64,000 bases of DNA from Desmodesmus armatus (taxonomy: Eukaryota > Chlorophyta > Chlorophyceae > Sphaeropleales > Scenedesmaceae), in the NCBI GenBank assembly GCA_007449985.2, contig VIIQ02000600.1:496001-560000 (forward strand). The letters run 5' to 3'. Under the pieces are notes generated by a model. That model was not told the origin of the DNA. It saw only the letters and a program-made list of their open reading frames with translations, and did not search any database. Shown here one piece after another: positions 47,557 through 61,590 of the stretch. The position numbers and the translations under genes are program-made. Numbering within the stretch: the stretch's first letter is position 1; every line of letters begins with the position of its first letter.

Positions 47557-47594
47557 CTGGTGGTGTTGGACCACATAAAGTCCAACACCACCAG
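47557..47594 (+). other. Perfect hairpin just after the ASCC3 stop
   Basis: CTGGTGGTGTTGGA at 47557-47570 pairs exactly with 47581-47594 around a 10-base loop. It starts 21 bases after the TGA, so it would lie in the 3' UTR. It could affect mRNA stability or 3' processing; function is not shown. Confidence 0.7.
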
Positions 47595-47685
47595 ACGTGG
47601 GCAATTTCGCATGCTGTTGTCGTGACGCATAGGCGTGTCGTCTGTGTACACCAGTGGTTTTGCCCTCTTTGGACAAACCACCCTC

Positions 47686-47690
47686 TGTAA
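47686..47690 (+). terminator. Probable poly(A) signal of ASCC3
   Basis: TGTAA about 150 nt after the stop codon, as expected for green-algal mRNAs. Called by motif and distance. Confidence 0.4.
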
Positions 47691-48862
47691 CAGTAGGTTC
47701 CTGGCATATTCTTGGTGCCGCTACGGCCGTTCGTGCCCCTGCGCTCCATCTTTTGCTGCACTGTCAGGCACTGTGATGGTGGTCAGACACTTCGTGTGGT
47801 GCACACAGAGAGAGTAGGACAGGGGTCAGCTGTTGACCGGTGGCTTTGGCTCGGCTGCCTGGAGATTGATGTTGTGGCTTGGGCACCTTTGGCATCTTTC
47901 ACTGCGATTACCTGCTAGGCTGGCAGGGCTGGCTCATCAGAGGGCCTGCTGCGGCGGTGGATGGCTGTGGTGCTGCTGCTACTGCGCCCCGTGGGGCCAT
48001 GATATCACACAGCAATAGATGCCGGTGGCATGCATGCATGTCTGCCCCCTGCACCCCTTGCTGTGCCGCGCTGCAAAGCGCCTGACTGCTGTGTGCTGGG
48101 GCGCTGTACTTGGGAATGTCTGCCACCTGTTGGGACACCTGGAGGTGATTTGGAGCTGTGATTCTTAGAGAGATGTGTGGTGTGATGCATTCTGCTCAGA
48201 CACAGCTAGCCAAAGTGGGAATATTGTTTGAGTGGGTGCCCTGTATATGACAGTGATGCACCCTGTGGTACGGTGTGCCAAAGCAGCAGGTCCTTTCCTC
48301 ACTGCTTACAAACGCTGTCACATCGACACATACGCGCACAAGATTGAAAGCATGCACACGTGCGCCAGAATAACAGAACGCCTCTGAATAACTGCTGCGC
48401 TGAGGGCGGCTGCTGGAACGAGGGGTTGGGTGCTAATAATGTGACAAGCCCCCATGAGCAGATCTGCGCTGGCTGGTGCCGGGGAAGAGGGTTGGCCCCC
48501 TGCAATACTGGTACTGGTATTGGTTGCCTGCCACTGGCTCAGTTGGCGCAAGAGCCAATGGCAGCCACATGCATCAACACCACACAGTGACATGTGACCT
48601 GGGGGCATGCAGACTTCATCAGTAGTACAAGTACATGGTTCAAGACATGTTCAACTAATCCAAAACACCATATTGCACAGCGCTGGTGTTGCGCCTGCGA
48701 CCAGCATCCCCAACTGCAGAGCATTGAGACGCCACTGGAGCAAACACACAGCAGACCAACTGAGCTCACAACCACGACCCAAAACAAGGCCGGCACCTCA
48801 GCACAGAGACAAGGTGTTGCAGCCTGACCAGCTGTCCCTACTGCTGCAACCAGTGCATGCAA
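47691..48862. other. Convergent intergenic region ASCC3 / VMA22
   Basis: The 3' sides of ASCC3 and VMA22 face each other here. No supported gene; the open frames are short and lack conserved motifs. Confidence 0.5.
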
Positions 48863-49519
48863 CTACTGTACGTCAGCACCGTGTTCCGGGCTGCATGTGT
48901 CCACCAAACCCTCAAGCAACGCCCTGAGCTGCTGCACCTTGTTGGCTGCAGCTACAGCACGCTCCAGGGCTGTCCTGAAGTGACCCTGTGCTGACCTCAG
49001 AGCAGCAGGGGGCAGGGCTGAGAACCATGTGATGGGGTCCAGTTGGTGGTGGACATCATCACTGCTGGCAGCTGTGCTGGGAGAGTGTGGCTCTTCGTCG
49101 TCCTGCTGCTGCGGCCGCTGGCTGTCCTGCGGCTGCTGACCGTCCTTTCGCCGCTGCCTGAGCTGCTGCTGCTGTTGCGGTTGGTCCTGCTGCAGGTCTG
49201 ACCCGTGCTGCTGCGTGCGTAGTGCCTTCGCTTTGAGATGGCAGTCTTGGAGCTGCTGACAGAGGGAGAACTGATCAAACAGGCTGTCTGACTGCTGCTC
49301 CAGGTGCTGTGGGTGCACAACTGCTGCTGCATGCATGTCGCCAGGGTAGCATTGCTGTCCAAAGGAGCCCAGTGTGTACTTGGACTTGGCTATGTCAAAG
49401 AGGCCGTCCTTGAGGGCAGCTGATAGCTCCTCTTGTGCTGCGAGGTAAGCCTCTACGCACTCCATCACAGCGAAGAACTGTTGATCAGGGACTTTGTGGG
49501 GGTCCAGTGGGAGTGCCAT
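48863..49519 (-). CDS. VMA22: V-ATPase assembly factor Vma22/CCDC115-like
   Basis: Single-exon gene, 218 residues, ATG at 49519 and TAG at 48865-48863. Vma22 helps assemble the V0 sector of the vacuolar proton pump in the ER (family role). Family features: an N-terminal helix EAYLAAQEELSAALKDGLFD (about 23-42) running into IAKSKYTLGS, and the C-terminal block DPITWFSALPPAALRSAQ (161-178) followed by a helix. These correspond to the KARY-x-MG and DP-x-x-WFG-x-L-x-P-x-x-LRQAQ motifs of CCDC115. The middle (about 95-155) is a Gln/Arg-rich low-complexity insert, making the protein longer than the 180-residue human form. It is divergent with ALG10 over 314 bp. Confidence 0.85.
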   Translation of the reverse strand: MALPLDPHKVPDQQFFAVMECVEAYLAAQEELSAALKDGLFDIAKSKYTLGSFGQQCYPGDMHAAAVVHPQHLEQQSDSLFDQFSLCQQLQDCHLKAKALRTQQHGSDLQQDQPQQQQQLRQRRKDGQQPQDSQRPQQQDDEEPHSPSTAASSDDVHHQLDPITWFSALPPAALRSAQGHFRTALERAVAAANKVQQLRALLEGLVDTCSPEHGADVQ

Positions 49520-49833
49520 GATTGATCACTGCTGCTGCTGCTGCAGAGGTCGACAGTGAACGAGCAGCCTCAGCCAAATGTACTTTGTAAGGAATGTGCT
49601 TGTGACGCGACTGCTGTGATTAGCGCTGTATGGGTTTATGATCTGGTGATCCAAGTTTGAACTGAAACCAAACTAGTTGAGACACAACATCCAAATTGGA
49701 CGCTATCTGTATTGTGTAGCTGATGCTTCAATATCAGGTTTTTCAAGTTTGGGCTCATACCAGACAGGCTGTCATGTTGCAGTAGCAGGCAGGCACAGCA
49801 GCAGTTGCTGCATGTGAGACAGCTCGCTAAGAT
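49520..49833. promoter_or_regulatory. Divergent promoter region of VMA22 and ALG10
   Basis: These 314 bp lie between opposite start codons. No clear core element was identified; called on gene orientation. Confidence 0.5.
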
Positions 49834-52420
49834 ATGGTCTTCAACACAGCACAGCAGCCCATCAGATGGCTGCCACCAAGTTGGGCCTTGGGTCTTCTGA
49901 CATCTATCCTAGTGGTGACAGCATTCATCAACCACCACGTACCAGAAAGCTACATGGTGCGGACCCCCTTGGCACATGTCTCTGCGCCGTGCACTGCCAA
50001 TGCTATGCACACAACTGCCCAGCTGTTCAGCCAAGGCAAGACATTATTGCTGCAGCTGCAGCACAGTAAGCCTGGTGCTGCAGCCCTTGCATTTGACTCA
50101 ACAATCACCCCCTCGCCCACCCAGCACTAGACAAACAAACCTCCCGTGCATCACTCCATGCAGGATGAGCCCTTCCACGTGCCCATGGTACAGCAGTACT
50201 GTCGAGGGGACTTCGTGTCTTGGGACCCCAAGATCACCACCTTTCCTGGCCTGTACTACCTGGGGGTGGCATATGCCAGGCTGTCATATGCACTGCTGTC
50301 CTGGACAGGTGCTTCCTTGGTGAGCTTGATACGTAGCTGCTGACCATGTACACTGTAGTACTACACACAAGCACATGTGAAGGTGCTGAGTGCGCAGCGG
50401 GATGTGGTGTCAGTGCTGGTATGCTTGTGCATGTAGAGCGCCTCCGTCACTTCTAATGCTGGTGTTGTAGGGCTTTTGCTCTAGAAGCCAACTCATGCAA
50501 CTCCAGCATCACTATCAGGTGCAACGGCTTCCAACGCTGTCACCTGCCTGCCGTCGTTTTCATCTTCATACAGGAGGACACTTGCGCAGGGCCCTTCCTC
50601 AGGAGCTTGAATGCAGTGCTGGCAGTGGTGTGCATACAGCTGGCCTACGCGCTCTGCGCAGAGTTGCAGGAACAAGCCCTGCAGCAACACAGCAGCAGGA
50701 CAGGCTCCAAGAGCAGCAGCAAACCTTCCCACAAGCAGCAGGAGCAGCAGCAGGAGCTAGATATCCAGCAGAGGGCAACTGGTGTGGCCTTGGTGGTGGG
50801 GCTGTTGCCCACACAGCTCTTCTTTGCGTTTCTGTTCTACACAGATGTGGCGTCGCTGCTGTTCCTCCTACTGACAGAGCTACTGCTGGTCAGGGGAGCC
50901 ACGTATGCAGCAGCTGGGGCAGGTGCCGCTGCAATAGGCATGCGGCAAACAAACGCAGTGTGGGTGACCTTTCTCACAGGGGCTGCTATGCTGCAGTACC
51001 TCTTGCAGCAGCAGCACCAACACCGGTCAGCCAAAGGCAGCAGAGGCAGCAATGGCAGCTGCTCTGTAAGCAGTACAGGGCAGCAGGGGCCAGCAGAGCA
51101 GCAGCAGAGTATTTCAAACCCAGCAGCGGAGTTATTCCGCTTACTGGGCTGTGCTTGGCAGCACAAAGGCGCTCTGGTTGCGCGCTTCTGGCTGCTGCTG
51201 CTGCTCCCAGCAGCGTTCTGTGTGTTTGTGGTGTGGAACGGCAGCATAACCCTGGGTGATAAGGAGGCTCATGCACCCTCCGCTCACTTGATGCAGCCGC
51301 TGTACTTTGGCATGTTCTTGCTGAGCAACGCAGCTCTGCTGCTGCTGCAGCCCAGCATAACAGGGCCACTGCTGGCTCGGGTCAGGGCTCGGCCGTTGGT
51401 GTGGGGCTGGGCTTGCTGGCGGCAGCTGCAGGGGGGTCGTACATCGCAGCGCGGTACAGCCTGGCACACCCGTACCTTTTGGCTGACAACCGGCACTACA
51501 CTTTCTACATCTGGAGAAAGGTAACAGCACTTCTTGTCTTGATTTCCACCCTCGAATATGGGCGGGGTATTGCGTCCTGTCCCGGCAGGCGCACCTCCTT
51601 TCAAATGCAGTATGGTACGGTTCACACATGCTGATGGTTGAATGGGTGTCTAGAACAGATCACTGTGCATTCGCTTGCGCGCTCATTGTGCTGACCTGCT
51701 CCTGCTGTCCCTGTGTCTGCACGTGCTGCAGGTTGTGAACCGCCATGCGGCCGTGCGGTACTGCCTGGTACCGCTGTGCATTGCTGGCTGGGTGTTGCTG
51801 CTGACAGGCTTGTCAGCCACACAACACTGGATATGGGTGGCAGCTTTTGTGGCGAGTACCTGTGTCACTCTGGTGCCAGCATGGCTGATCGAGTTTAGGT
51901 GAGTAATCGCAGGCAAGCATCAGGCAGCGGTGTGTTGGCGGCTCTGCTCTGCTTGCTCTTTTGGTAAGGCTGGCTAGCTGTTGATTCCTTTACCCAGGGC
52001 TGGGCATGGCGGACTTGTGCAGCTGTGCTGTCTGTGCCTGGTGAGTATGGGGGAGGAAAATGTTACACGCAGACACATTCGCCACACATCAATGGCATTA
52101 CCTGCCAGGGTTGAACCGGTTGAAACATGCCATTATGCCCCATTCCATTCTGTTGGCAGGCAGTGTTGCCAGACACATTCAGCAGGCCCCGCCCTACAGC
52201 CTTATAGCTAACTCCTGGGACACCGCATGGTTGTGATGATGCCTGCAGGTACTTTACTGCCCCTTTTGCTGTGGCGGTGCTGCACCTGCCTGCACCCCCA
52301 AGGCTAGCATCCTTCCTCACAGCAGCAGCGTACTGTGTTGTGAATGCTGCAACACTGTACGTGTTTGCACTGCGGCCCTACACATGGAGTGATGGGTCTG
52401 TGGCACGGTTCATGTGGTGA
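49834..52420 (+). CDS. ALG10: Dol-P-Glc:Glc2Man9GlcNAc2-PP-Dol alpha-1,2-glucosyltransferase
   Basis: Adds the last, third glucose to the lipid-linked oligosaccharide in the ER lumen before N-glycan transfer (family role). Exons: 49834-49956, 50164-50319, 50574-51520, 51732-51898, 52249-52420 (TGA). Signatures: N-terminal membrane helix then ESYMDEPFHVPMVQQYC and SWDPKITTFPGLYYLGV, GMRQTNAVWV (about 213-222), HPYLLADNRHYTFYIWRK, and a C-terminal RYFTAPFAV helix. The multi-pass hydrophobic profile fits the family. The large cytosol-side loops are Gln/Ser-rich. The third exon changes frame at about 51380-51392: adding one base there restores the GVGLGLLAAAAGGSY frame and brings the total from 1565 to 1566 nt (521 residues), so a missing base in a G-rich run is likely. 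Confidence 0.93.
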
Positions 52421-52525
52421 TGCGGCGGCATCTTCTCCTGTGCATTGACTTGACTTTGTTCAGCAGCTGAAATAGGCTGCTTGCATGATCACCAGAACAA
52501 GATGCTCTGTGACTGCAATGTTTTT

Positions 52526-52530
52526 TGTAA
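52526..52530 (+). terminator. Probable poly(A) signal of ALG10
   Basis: TGTAA about 106 nt after the stop; a second TGTAA lies near 52585. Motif and distance only. Confidence 0.4.
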
Positions 52531-53583
52531 ATGTACCTGTCATGGTGTATCTGCACGGCACCTGGTGGTACAACAGGCTGTTTGCTGTAATTCATCATTG
52601 AGGGTCATGTCAACAGGATGTTGAGTAGATTGCTTGTTGTGCGAGCAGCATGTGTGCCAACGTTCATTGGAATTGGCATCCTCAATGCAGGGATGTACAC
52701 CGGCCTGACAGCAGGATCAACCTGCTTTTCAAAGGTCTCGTACCATCTGTGTCAACTGCTGATGCTCCCTCCGTCCCAGTTGCACCAATAAGCACAAACA
52801 ACAGACATGCTTGGCACATTTTCCAGCGCCATATGGCATGCATGTACAAAATGTTTATACTGAAGAGTCGCTCTGATGCTTGACTGGGCTGGGATGAATG
52901 GGTGAAAGTGAGACAGCTGTTGTAAGCACCACCCTCAACACACGTGCTGCTGCACTTCTTTCAGGGTGTATGCACCCAGTGAGGAGTCATATGATGAGGA
53001 GTGACAGATGACCCTGCAAAACAACCCAGTACCAGCTCCAAGTCTGCACTGCCTAACCCCACTCAAGACCAAATGTGTGTACACTGTAACTTGACCTCTA
53101 TCGCACTACTGCAGCACTGACAAAATGCCAGGGCTACACAAGCCGCCACAGCCGCTGTGGGGAAGGAATGCTCAGATCAGCGATGCTTGGATCAGCAATG
53201 CAATCTCATGTGAAGGCCACCTGCAGGATAGACTGCTGCTGACCAAAACATAAAGCTCTGCACATCATACATGCTGCCAAAAAACACTGCTCGGGCAGTG
53301 CACAGGATTACACTCAAACCGGGTTCGACAAACATGCAGGAAGCCACCAAGACCTCAATTTCAGCTGCAGGGGCAGCTAGGGTCTGCTGCTGCATACCCT
53401 GCAGGCATCAAGCAAGAACAACAAATCCCAAGATATCAAGGTCAGACCCCAGATCAATGCCAAGTGGCTTGTTGCAGTTGCAGCCCCCGGAAGCAATGAC
53501 TGCGGGGCCTACCGCACAAACAAAACCATAAGCCGCGGCGGCTTTGTGTTTCTTTGGCCACCTGTGACTGTAGTCTGAGGGCA
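52531..53583. other. Convergent intergenic region
   Basis: Lies between the 3' ends of ALG10 and the unknown minus-strand gene. No conserved frame, RNA gene or repeat family is visible. Confidence 0.5.
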
Positions 53584-56500
53584 TTAGAAGGTGTCGGGGT
53601 AGGGTTGGTAGGTTGTTGAGCTGGGCCCCCAGCCCACTGCTGCTGCCTGAGCTGTAGGTGCTGCCATTGGGGGCTTGTCCTGCCCCTGCTGCACGCTGCC
53701 GCCCCTGCTGCCCTCTGAGGGCCCGTAACCCCAGCTGCGTCCGGGCCTGTTGCTCATGGCGGGGCTGTTGCGTGGTGTCTTGGCAAAGCTGCCCTTGTCT
53801 GAGGCACCTCGAGCCCCCCAGCTGCCACCAGCAGTGCCCCAGCTGCTGTCACTGCGTCCCCGGGCGCTGCTGCTGCTGGATGCAGTGGGGTCCTCGGTGC
53901 TCACACGCCTGGGTGCACTGGGCTTCTTGGGGGCAATCATTGTGGCCTGCTCCTTGCCACCTTTTGCAGCTGCTGCGTAGGAGCCGCTCCTACTCAGGCT
54001 GACAGCAGCTGCTGCGTAGGAGCTGACAGCAGCTGCTGACACAGTGAGTGCCGCAGACGCCATGTCCGCATCACTGCTGGCGCCCACCTTGGCTGGGCTT
54101 GGAGTTGACAGCCGTGCCACTGGCAGGGCGGTAGTGGCGGCCGTTGCTGCTGAGGGACTATCAGGCACTGCCGCAGCGATGCGGTGCGCATCCTGTGCTG
54201 GGCTGCTTGCTGCTGCAGGAACCGTTGTCGTGCTGCCCACCTTGCGCCTCCCAGGCGACTTGGGGCTGCCGCTGTCGGGCACCTGGACAGGGCGCTTGGC
54301 AGAAGGCTGCTGCTGGGCGGTAGGAGAAGGCAGTGAGGCTGATGCCGGGGGTGAGGCTGCTGCTGCTGGTGGTGGTGGGGCTGACATGACTATCACACTC
54401 TTGGGGGCTGGCTGCTGCGGCTGACAGGGCTGCCAGTGGCATCCAGGACCTGTGCTGGGGGCTGCTGGCGCTTCTTCTTGTGCTTGTTCTTCTTGGCCTT
54501 CTTGTTGGGCCTTGCACTGGAGTCCGCTGGGGCCTGGGTGCTGGGGGCCGCGTAAGCAGCAGCGGCTGCCATATAGCTCTTGTTGGCAGTTGCGGTGGAT
54601 GGGTCTACCAGGGCTGCTGGGTGCATGGGGCTGGTCACCTGCAGGATGGTGGCAGTTGCATGCAGTGCAGGCAGGTGAAGATTGTGGTTGCAGGTTGCAG
54701 GACTGTTGTGCAGCAGCTTGAACACATGTTAGAAATCTGCCAACGGCGTGGAAGTGCTCAGCACACTGGTAGCTTTTAGCTGCTCTGCGCAAGGGGATTG
54801 GGCGCCACTGTTCAACAGTGGCCTACTAGGCCGGGTCTGCCTGAAGTGTTAGTGAAGGAACACAGCTGCTATATGCATGCTGCATGTGAGCCTGTGTTGG
54901 CCTCAGACGTCACCGGTAGAAAGTACAGGAGCAGGCACCCAGTCAGCCTGACCCGCATGCACGATCAACCAGTTACTGGTGAGACTCACCGCTGTGGCCT
55001 TCACAGCAGGGCTTGCGCATGGAGTGGAGCTGCTGCCCTGGTTGCCGTGCCTGCTGTCCTCGCCAAAGACAAACTTGGTGATCCCTGGCACCTGGCCATC
55101 ATGGCACTTGGGAGCATCACACCACATGAACTGGCACGCCCGCAGGCCGCTGGCGAGGCAGAAGCTGGCCTGCACACCAGGTGTGCTGATGCTGTGGCCC
55201 TCAGCTGCTGGTGTGTTGGGTGTTGGGTGCAGCCAGAGCTGGTAGTTGACGCATGCAGAGGGCATTGCTGCACTCCTGAGGGTAGTGTACAGCCAGTCCA
55301 CAGGCTGGTCCATCTGCAGGACAGCAGGTAGTGGCTCGGTGAATGACACAGATTTTGCTTTGACGACGACAGCATTGAGCGTGCGCAACAGCTTCTGCAG
55401 GCAGGCCAGCACATAGCGAGGTTTCAGAAGCATGATAGTGAGTATGGTCAGCAGCTGGCTAGCGAAGGTCCAGCACATCGCAAGGTTCCCTGCATCCAGC
55501 AGGATTGGTGGCCACCTGCTCTCCTGCCAGCCAGCTTGTGTGCCACCTCAGCACCAGGCTGGTGCTTGTGTATATCTGCAGCCAGATGCCCAGAGAAGCC
55601 ACCGCCACCCAGAGTCTGCGGCAAAGGTTGTGCTTGAGCTGGTACTCCTGCAGAGCAGTGTCAAGGAAAATGCGGTCAGTGTTGCGTGACAAAGTGGGAG
55701 TGGGACTGTAACCGACTCAAAGGCACATGCTCACACCCAAGTCCCCGGTGCCAGCACTGCATCTCACCAAGTGAAGCTGCTTCAAGATGCTCCCCAGCTC
55801 CTGCTTATGTTCTGCATTCTTCCACTTTGATGCCAGGCGCTGCAGCTTCTGCAGGCCTGCTGTGTGGCTGGGCTCCAACTGCATGCACATGTCACCATCG
55901 CGAGGTGCAAACGGCTGCTGCCGCAGGCTTTGCAGGCGCAGGAGGCTGGGTGCCAGTGTGGTGAGGTACTCGCTGGGACCCATGTTGCCGGGGCGCTCAT
56001 GCGCTGGCGGCACTGAGAAACCTCCTGCCATCTCAACACCAGCGTGCTGCTGCAGGATGGCACCCTGCGAAGCAAGCATGACAGGACTTAGGCGTGTGCA
56101 TGTGCAGGGTGTTGCCATTCCCTTTGTAAGCATGCTACAAATCACACAGCTGTTTGCAGGTGTCCTGTGCATTACCACATGGCGAAGTGGTGTACCACTG
56201 CCCTCAAAGTAGCCACGCAAACAGCAGCAAAGAGACAGATGTCACACTTGGGACTTGCTGACCTTGGGCCTGTCCTGCAGCTTCATCTCTGCCTTGTGGT
56301 GCTGGAGGTAGGCTGTGGGCAATCCCCTTATATAGGCGCCCAGGGCCTCAAGGCTGTCTGCGATCCCTGCCTGCAGCTTGCTGTTGATGGCACCTTGCTC
56401 ATGCAGCTCCTGCAGGACGAGAAGGGATACACAAGGAGGCGGGTTGGTGCTGCAGCAAGGCAGTGAAGTGCCTTTCCTGCCTTGGCTCTGGCAAGCCTGC

Positions 56501-56930
56501 CAGAATTCAGCTGCAGGACGCACGTGCACATGTGCTGACATGGTGTGAGCAGCCATGCATGCTGTCAGGGTGTCCTGCTGTGTTGCTGTTTGTGGGCATC
56601 ATGTGCTGACCTGCTGAACCTCTGCCAGCACGGCTGCAAGCTCATGCTTTTTGTTCTCGTTCTTCAGGTTGTGCTTGATCTTTTGCAGGGTGTCGACGCC
56701 AGCACAGCGGTTGTGTTCGCTGACAACTGCTTCTGCAAGTGCACGCTGTGCTGTGGTGACATCCCTGTTCAGCATGAGCCAGTGGTCCATCTTCGCATCT
56801 AGTGGCATCATATCAGCTGTTGGTCGAAAGCAGCTGCCAAACAGGACGCTGTGGGGTACCCCAGTGCTTGCTGCAGAGGGGGGGCACATCTGCTGTTGCT
56901 GTTCTGCCTTGGTGTGCATCTCGTTGCTCA
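53584..56930 (-). CDS. Multi-exon protein of unknown family
   Basis: Exons in gene order: about 56930-56611, 56409-56263, 56064-55768, 55647-54990, 54638-53584 (TAA). Start uncertain: MHTKAEQQQQM at about 56915 is possible, but an acceptor just upstream suggests an earlier exon. The first exons are helical and charged (LKNENKKHELAAVLAEV, LASKWKNAEHKQELGSIL, a similar Asn/Glu-Lys-His-Glu-Leu pattern in two exons). Next is a hydrophobic part (LWVAVASLGIWLQIYTSTS, TFASQLLTILTIMLL) and a segment CQFMWCDAPKCHDG. The C-terminus is Ser/Ala/Pro-rich with a basic cluster KKAKKNKHKKKR and ends QPYPDTF. One base seems missing in the G run at 54403-54407 (C run in the gene), joining SRSSQPP to SVIVMSAPPPP. 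A second frame problem at about 55470-55560 is not explained. I do not recognise the family. Confidence 0.6.
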
Positions 56931-57730
56931 CGATGCTCGCTGCACAGTGACTTAACTATGATGAAGGAGGGTATCAAAGGGTTATCAACTAGCGCCAGAC
57001 TGTCTTGCAGACTTGATGCAATGCATTTGTCTTTCCAAGCAAGCACTGCGTTGCAAGACCATGCATGTAGAAATCGTAGATAGAGGTTCCTAATATGTTG
57101 GTTCAGCTCTGCTTACAGATGATAGGGAGCTCAAGAGGTCCAATATACCGGCAATGCACGCTTCCACCACCTTGGTTCCACAAACAAAGTAACCATTGGG
57201 GGCATATGAAATACAGTGACTGTTGATCTCTGCACGAGGGTGATTCACAACTCTAGACGTGTCATGGTCACCATTGGTGAGGCCACAACAAGAGCAGTAC
57301 ACTGGGAGCTTCCACAGCCAGTAATGCTGAACAACAGTCAGGGTCCTGTCAAAAGCGCTTATGCAACGTAATGGCCCTTGGGAAGGCGTGGGTGACGTGG
57401 CAGTGCCCTCCGCCCCCCCCCCCCCCCCACCCCCCACCCCACCCCACCAAGTGAGCGTGCTGGGTAGATGAATGTGCCCACAGCCTGGGACCAGCTGTCC
57501 TCTCCAATTCCCTCACACACTCAAAAGATATAAGTACAACAGACGGTCATACAAGCAACTGTAGCCACAGCACCCTGGTGCCCAGCTCCACCCCACACAC
57601 ATTGCTGTCATCACTCTCACTGTCATCCACCCTGCTGCTCAACACACAGCGTCTGCATCCCAAGCACACTAACATCAACAACAGCAGCAGCCGCATCAGC
57701 AGCAGCACATAGCAGCACCACAAAAAGAAC
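56931..57730. other. Region between unknown gene and DIM1
   Basis: It contains a possible upstream exon of the unknown gene on the minus strand near 57115-57340 (reading SHCISYAPNGYFVCGTKV and ending before a GTAAGC donor), not confirmed by phase. A poly-C/CCCCA run lies at about 57412-57450. The DIM1 3' UTR occupies the right end. Confidence 0.35.

Positions 57731-61590
<3,860 letters not shown>

Noticed and set aside
57115..57340. First exon of the unknown minus-strand gene
   Set aside because: Open and plausible with a GTAAGC donor, but phase with the next exon could not be shown, so it is not included in the gene.
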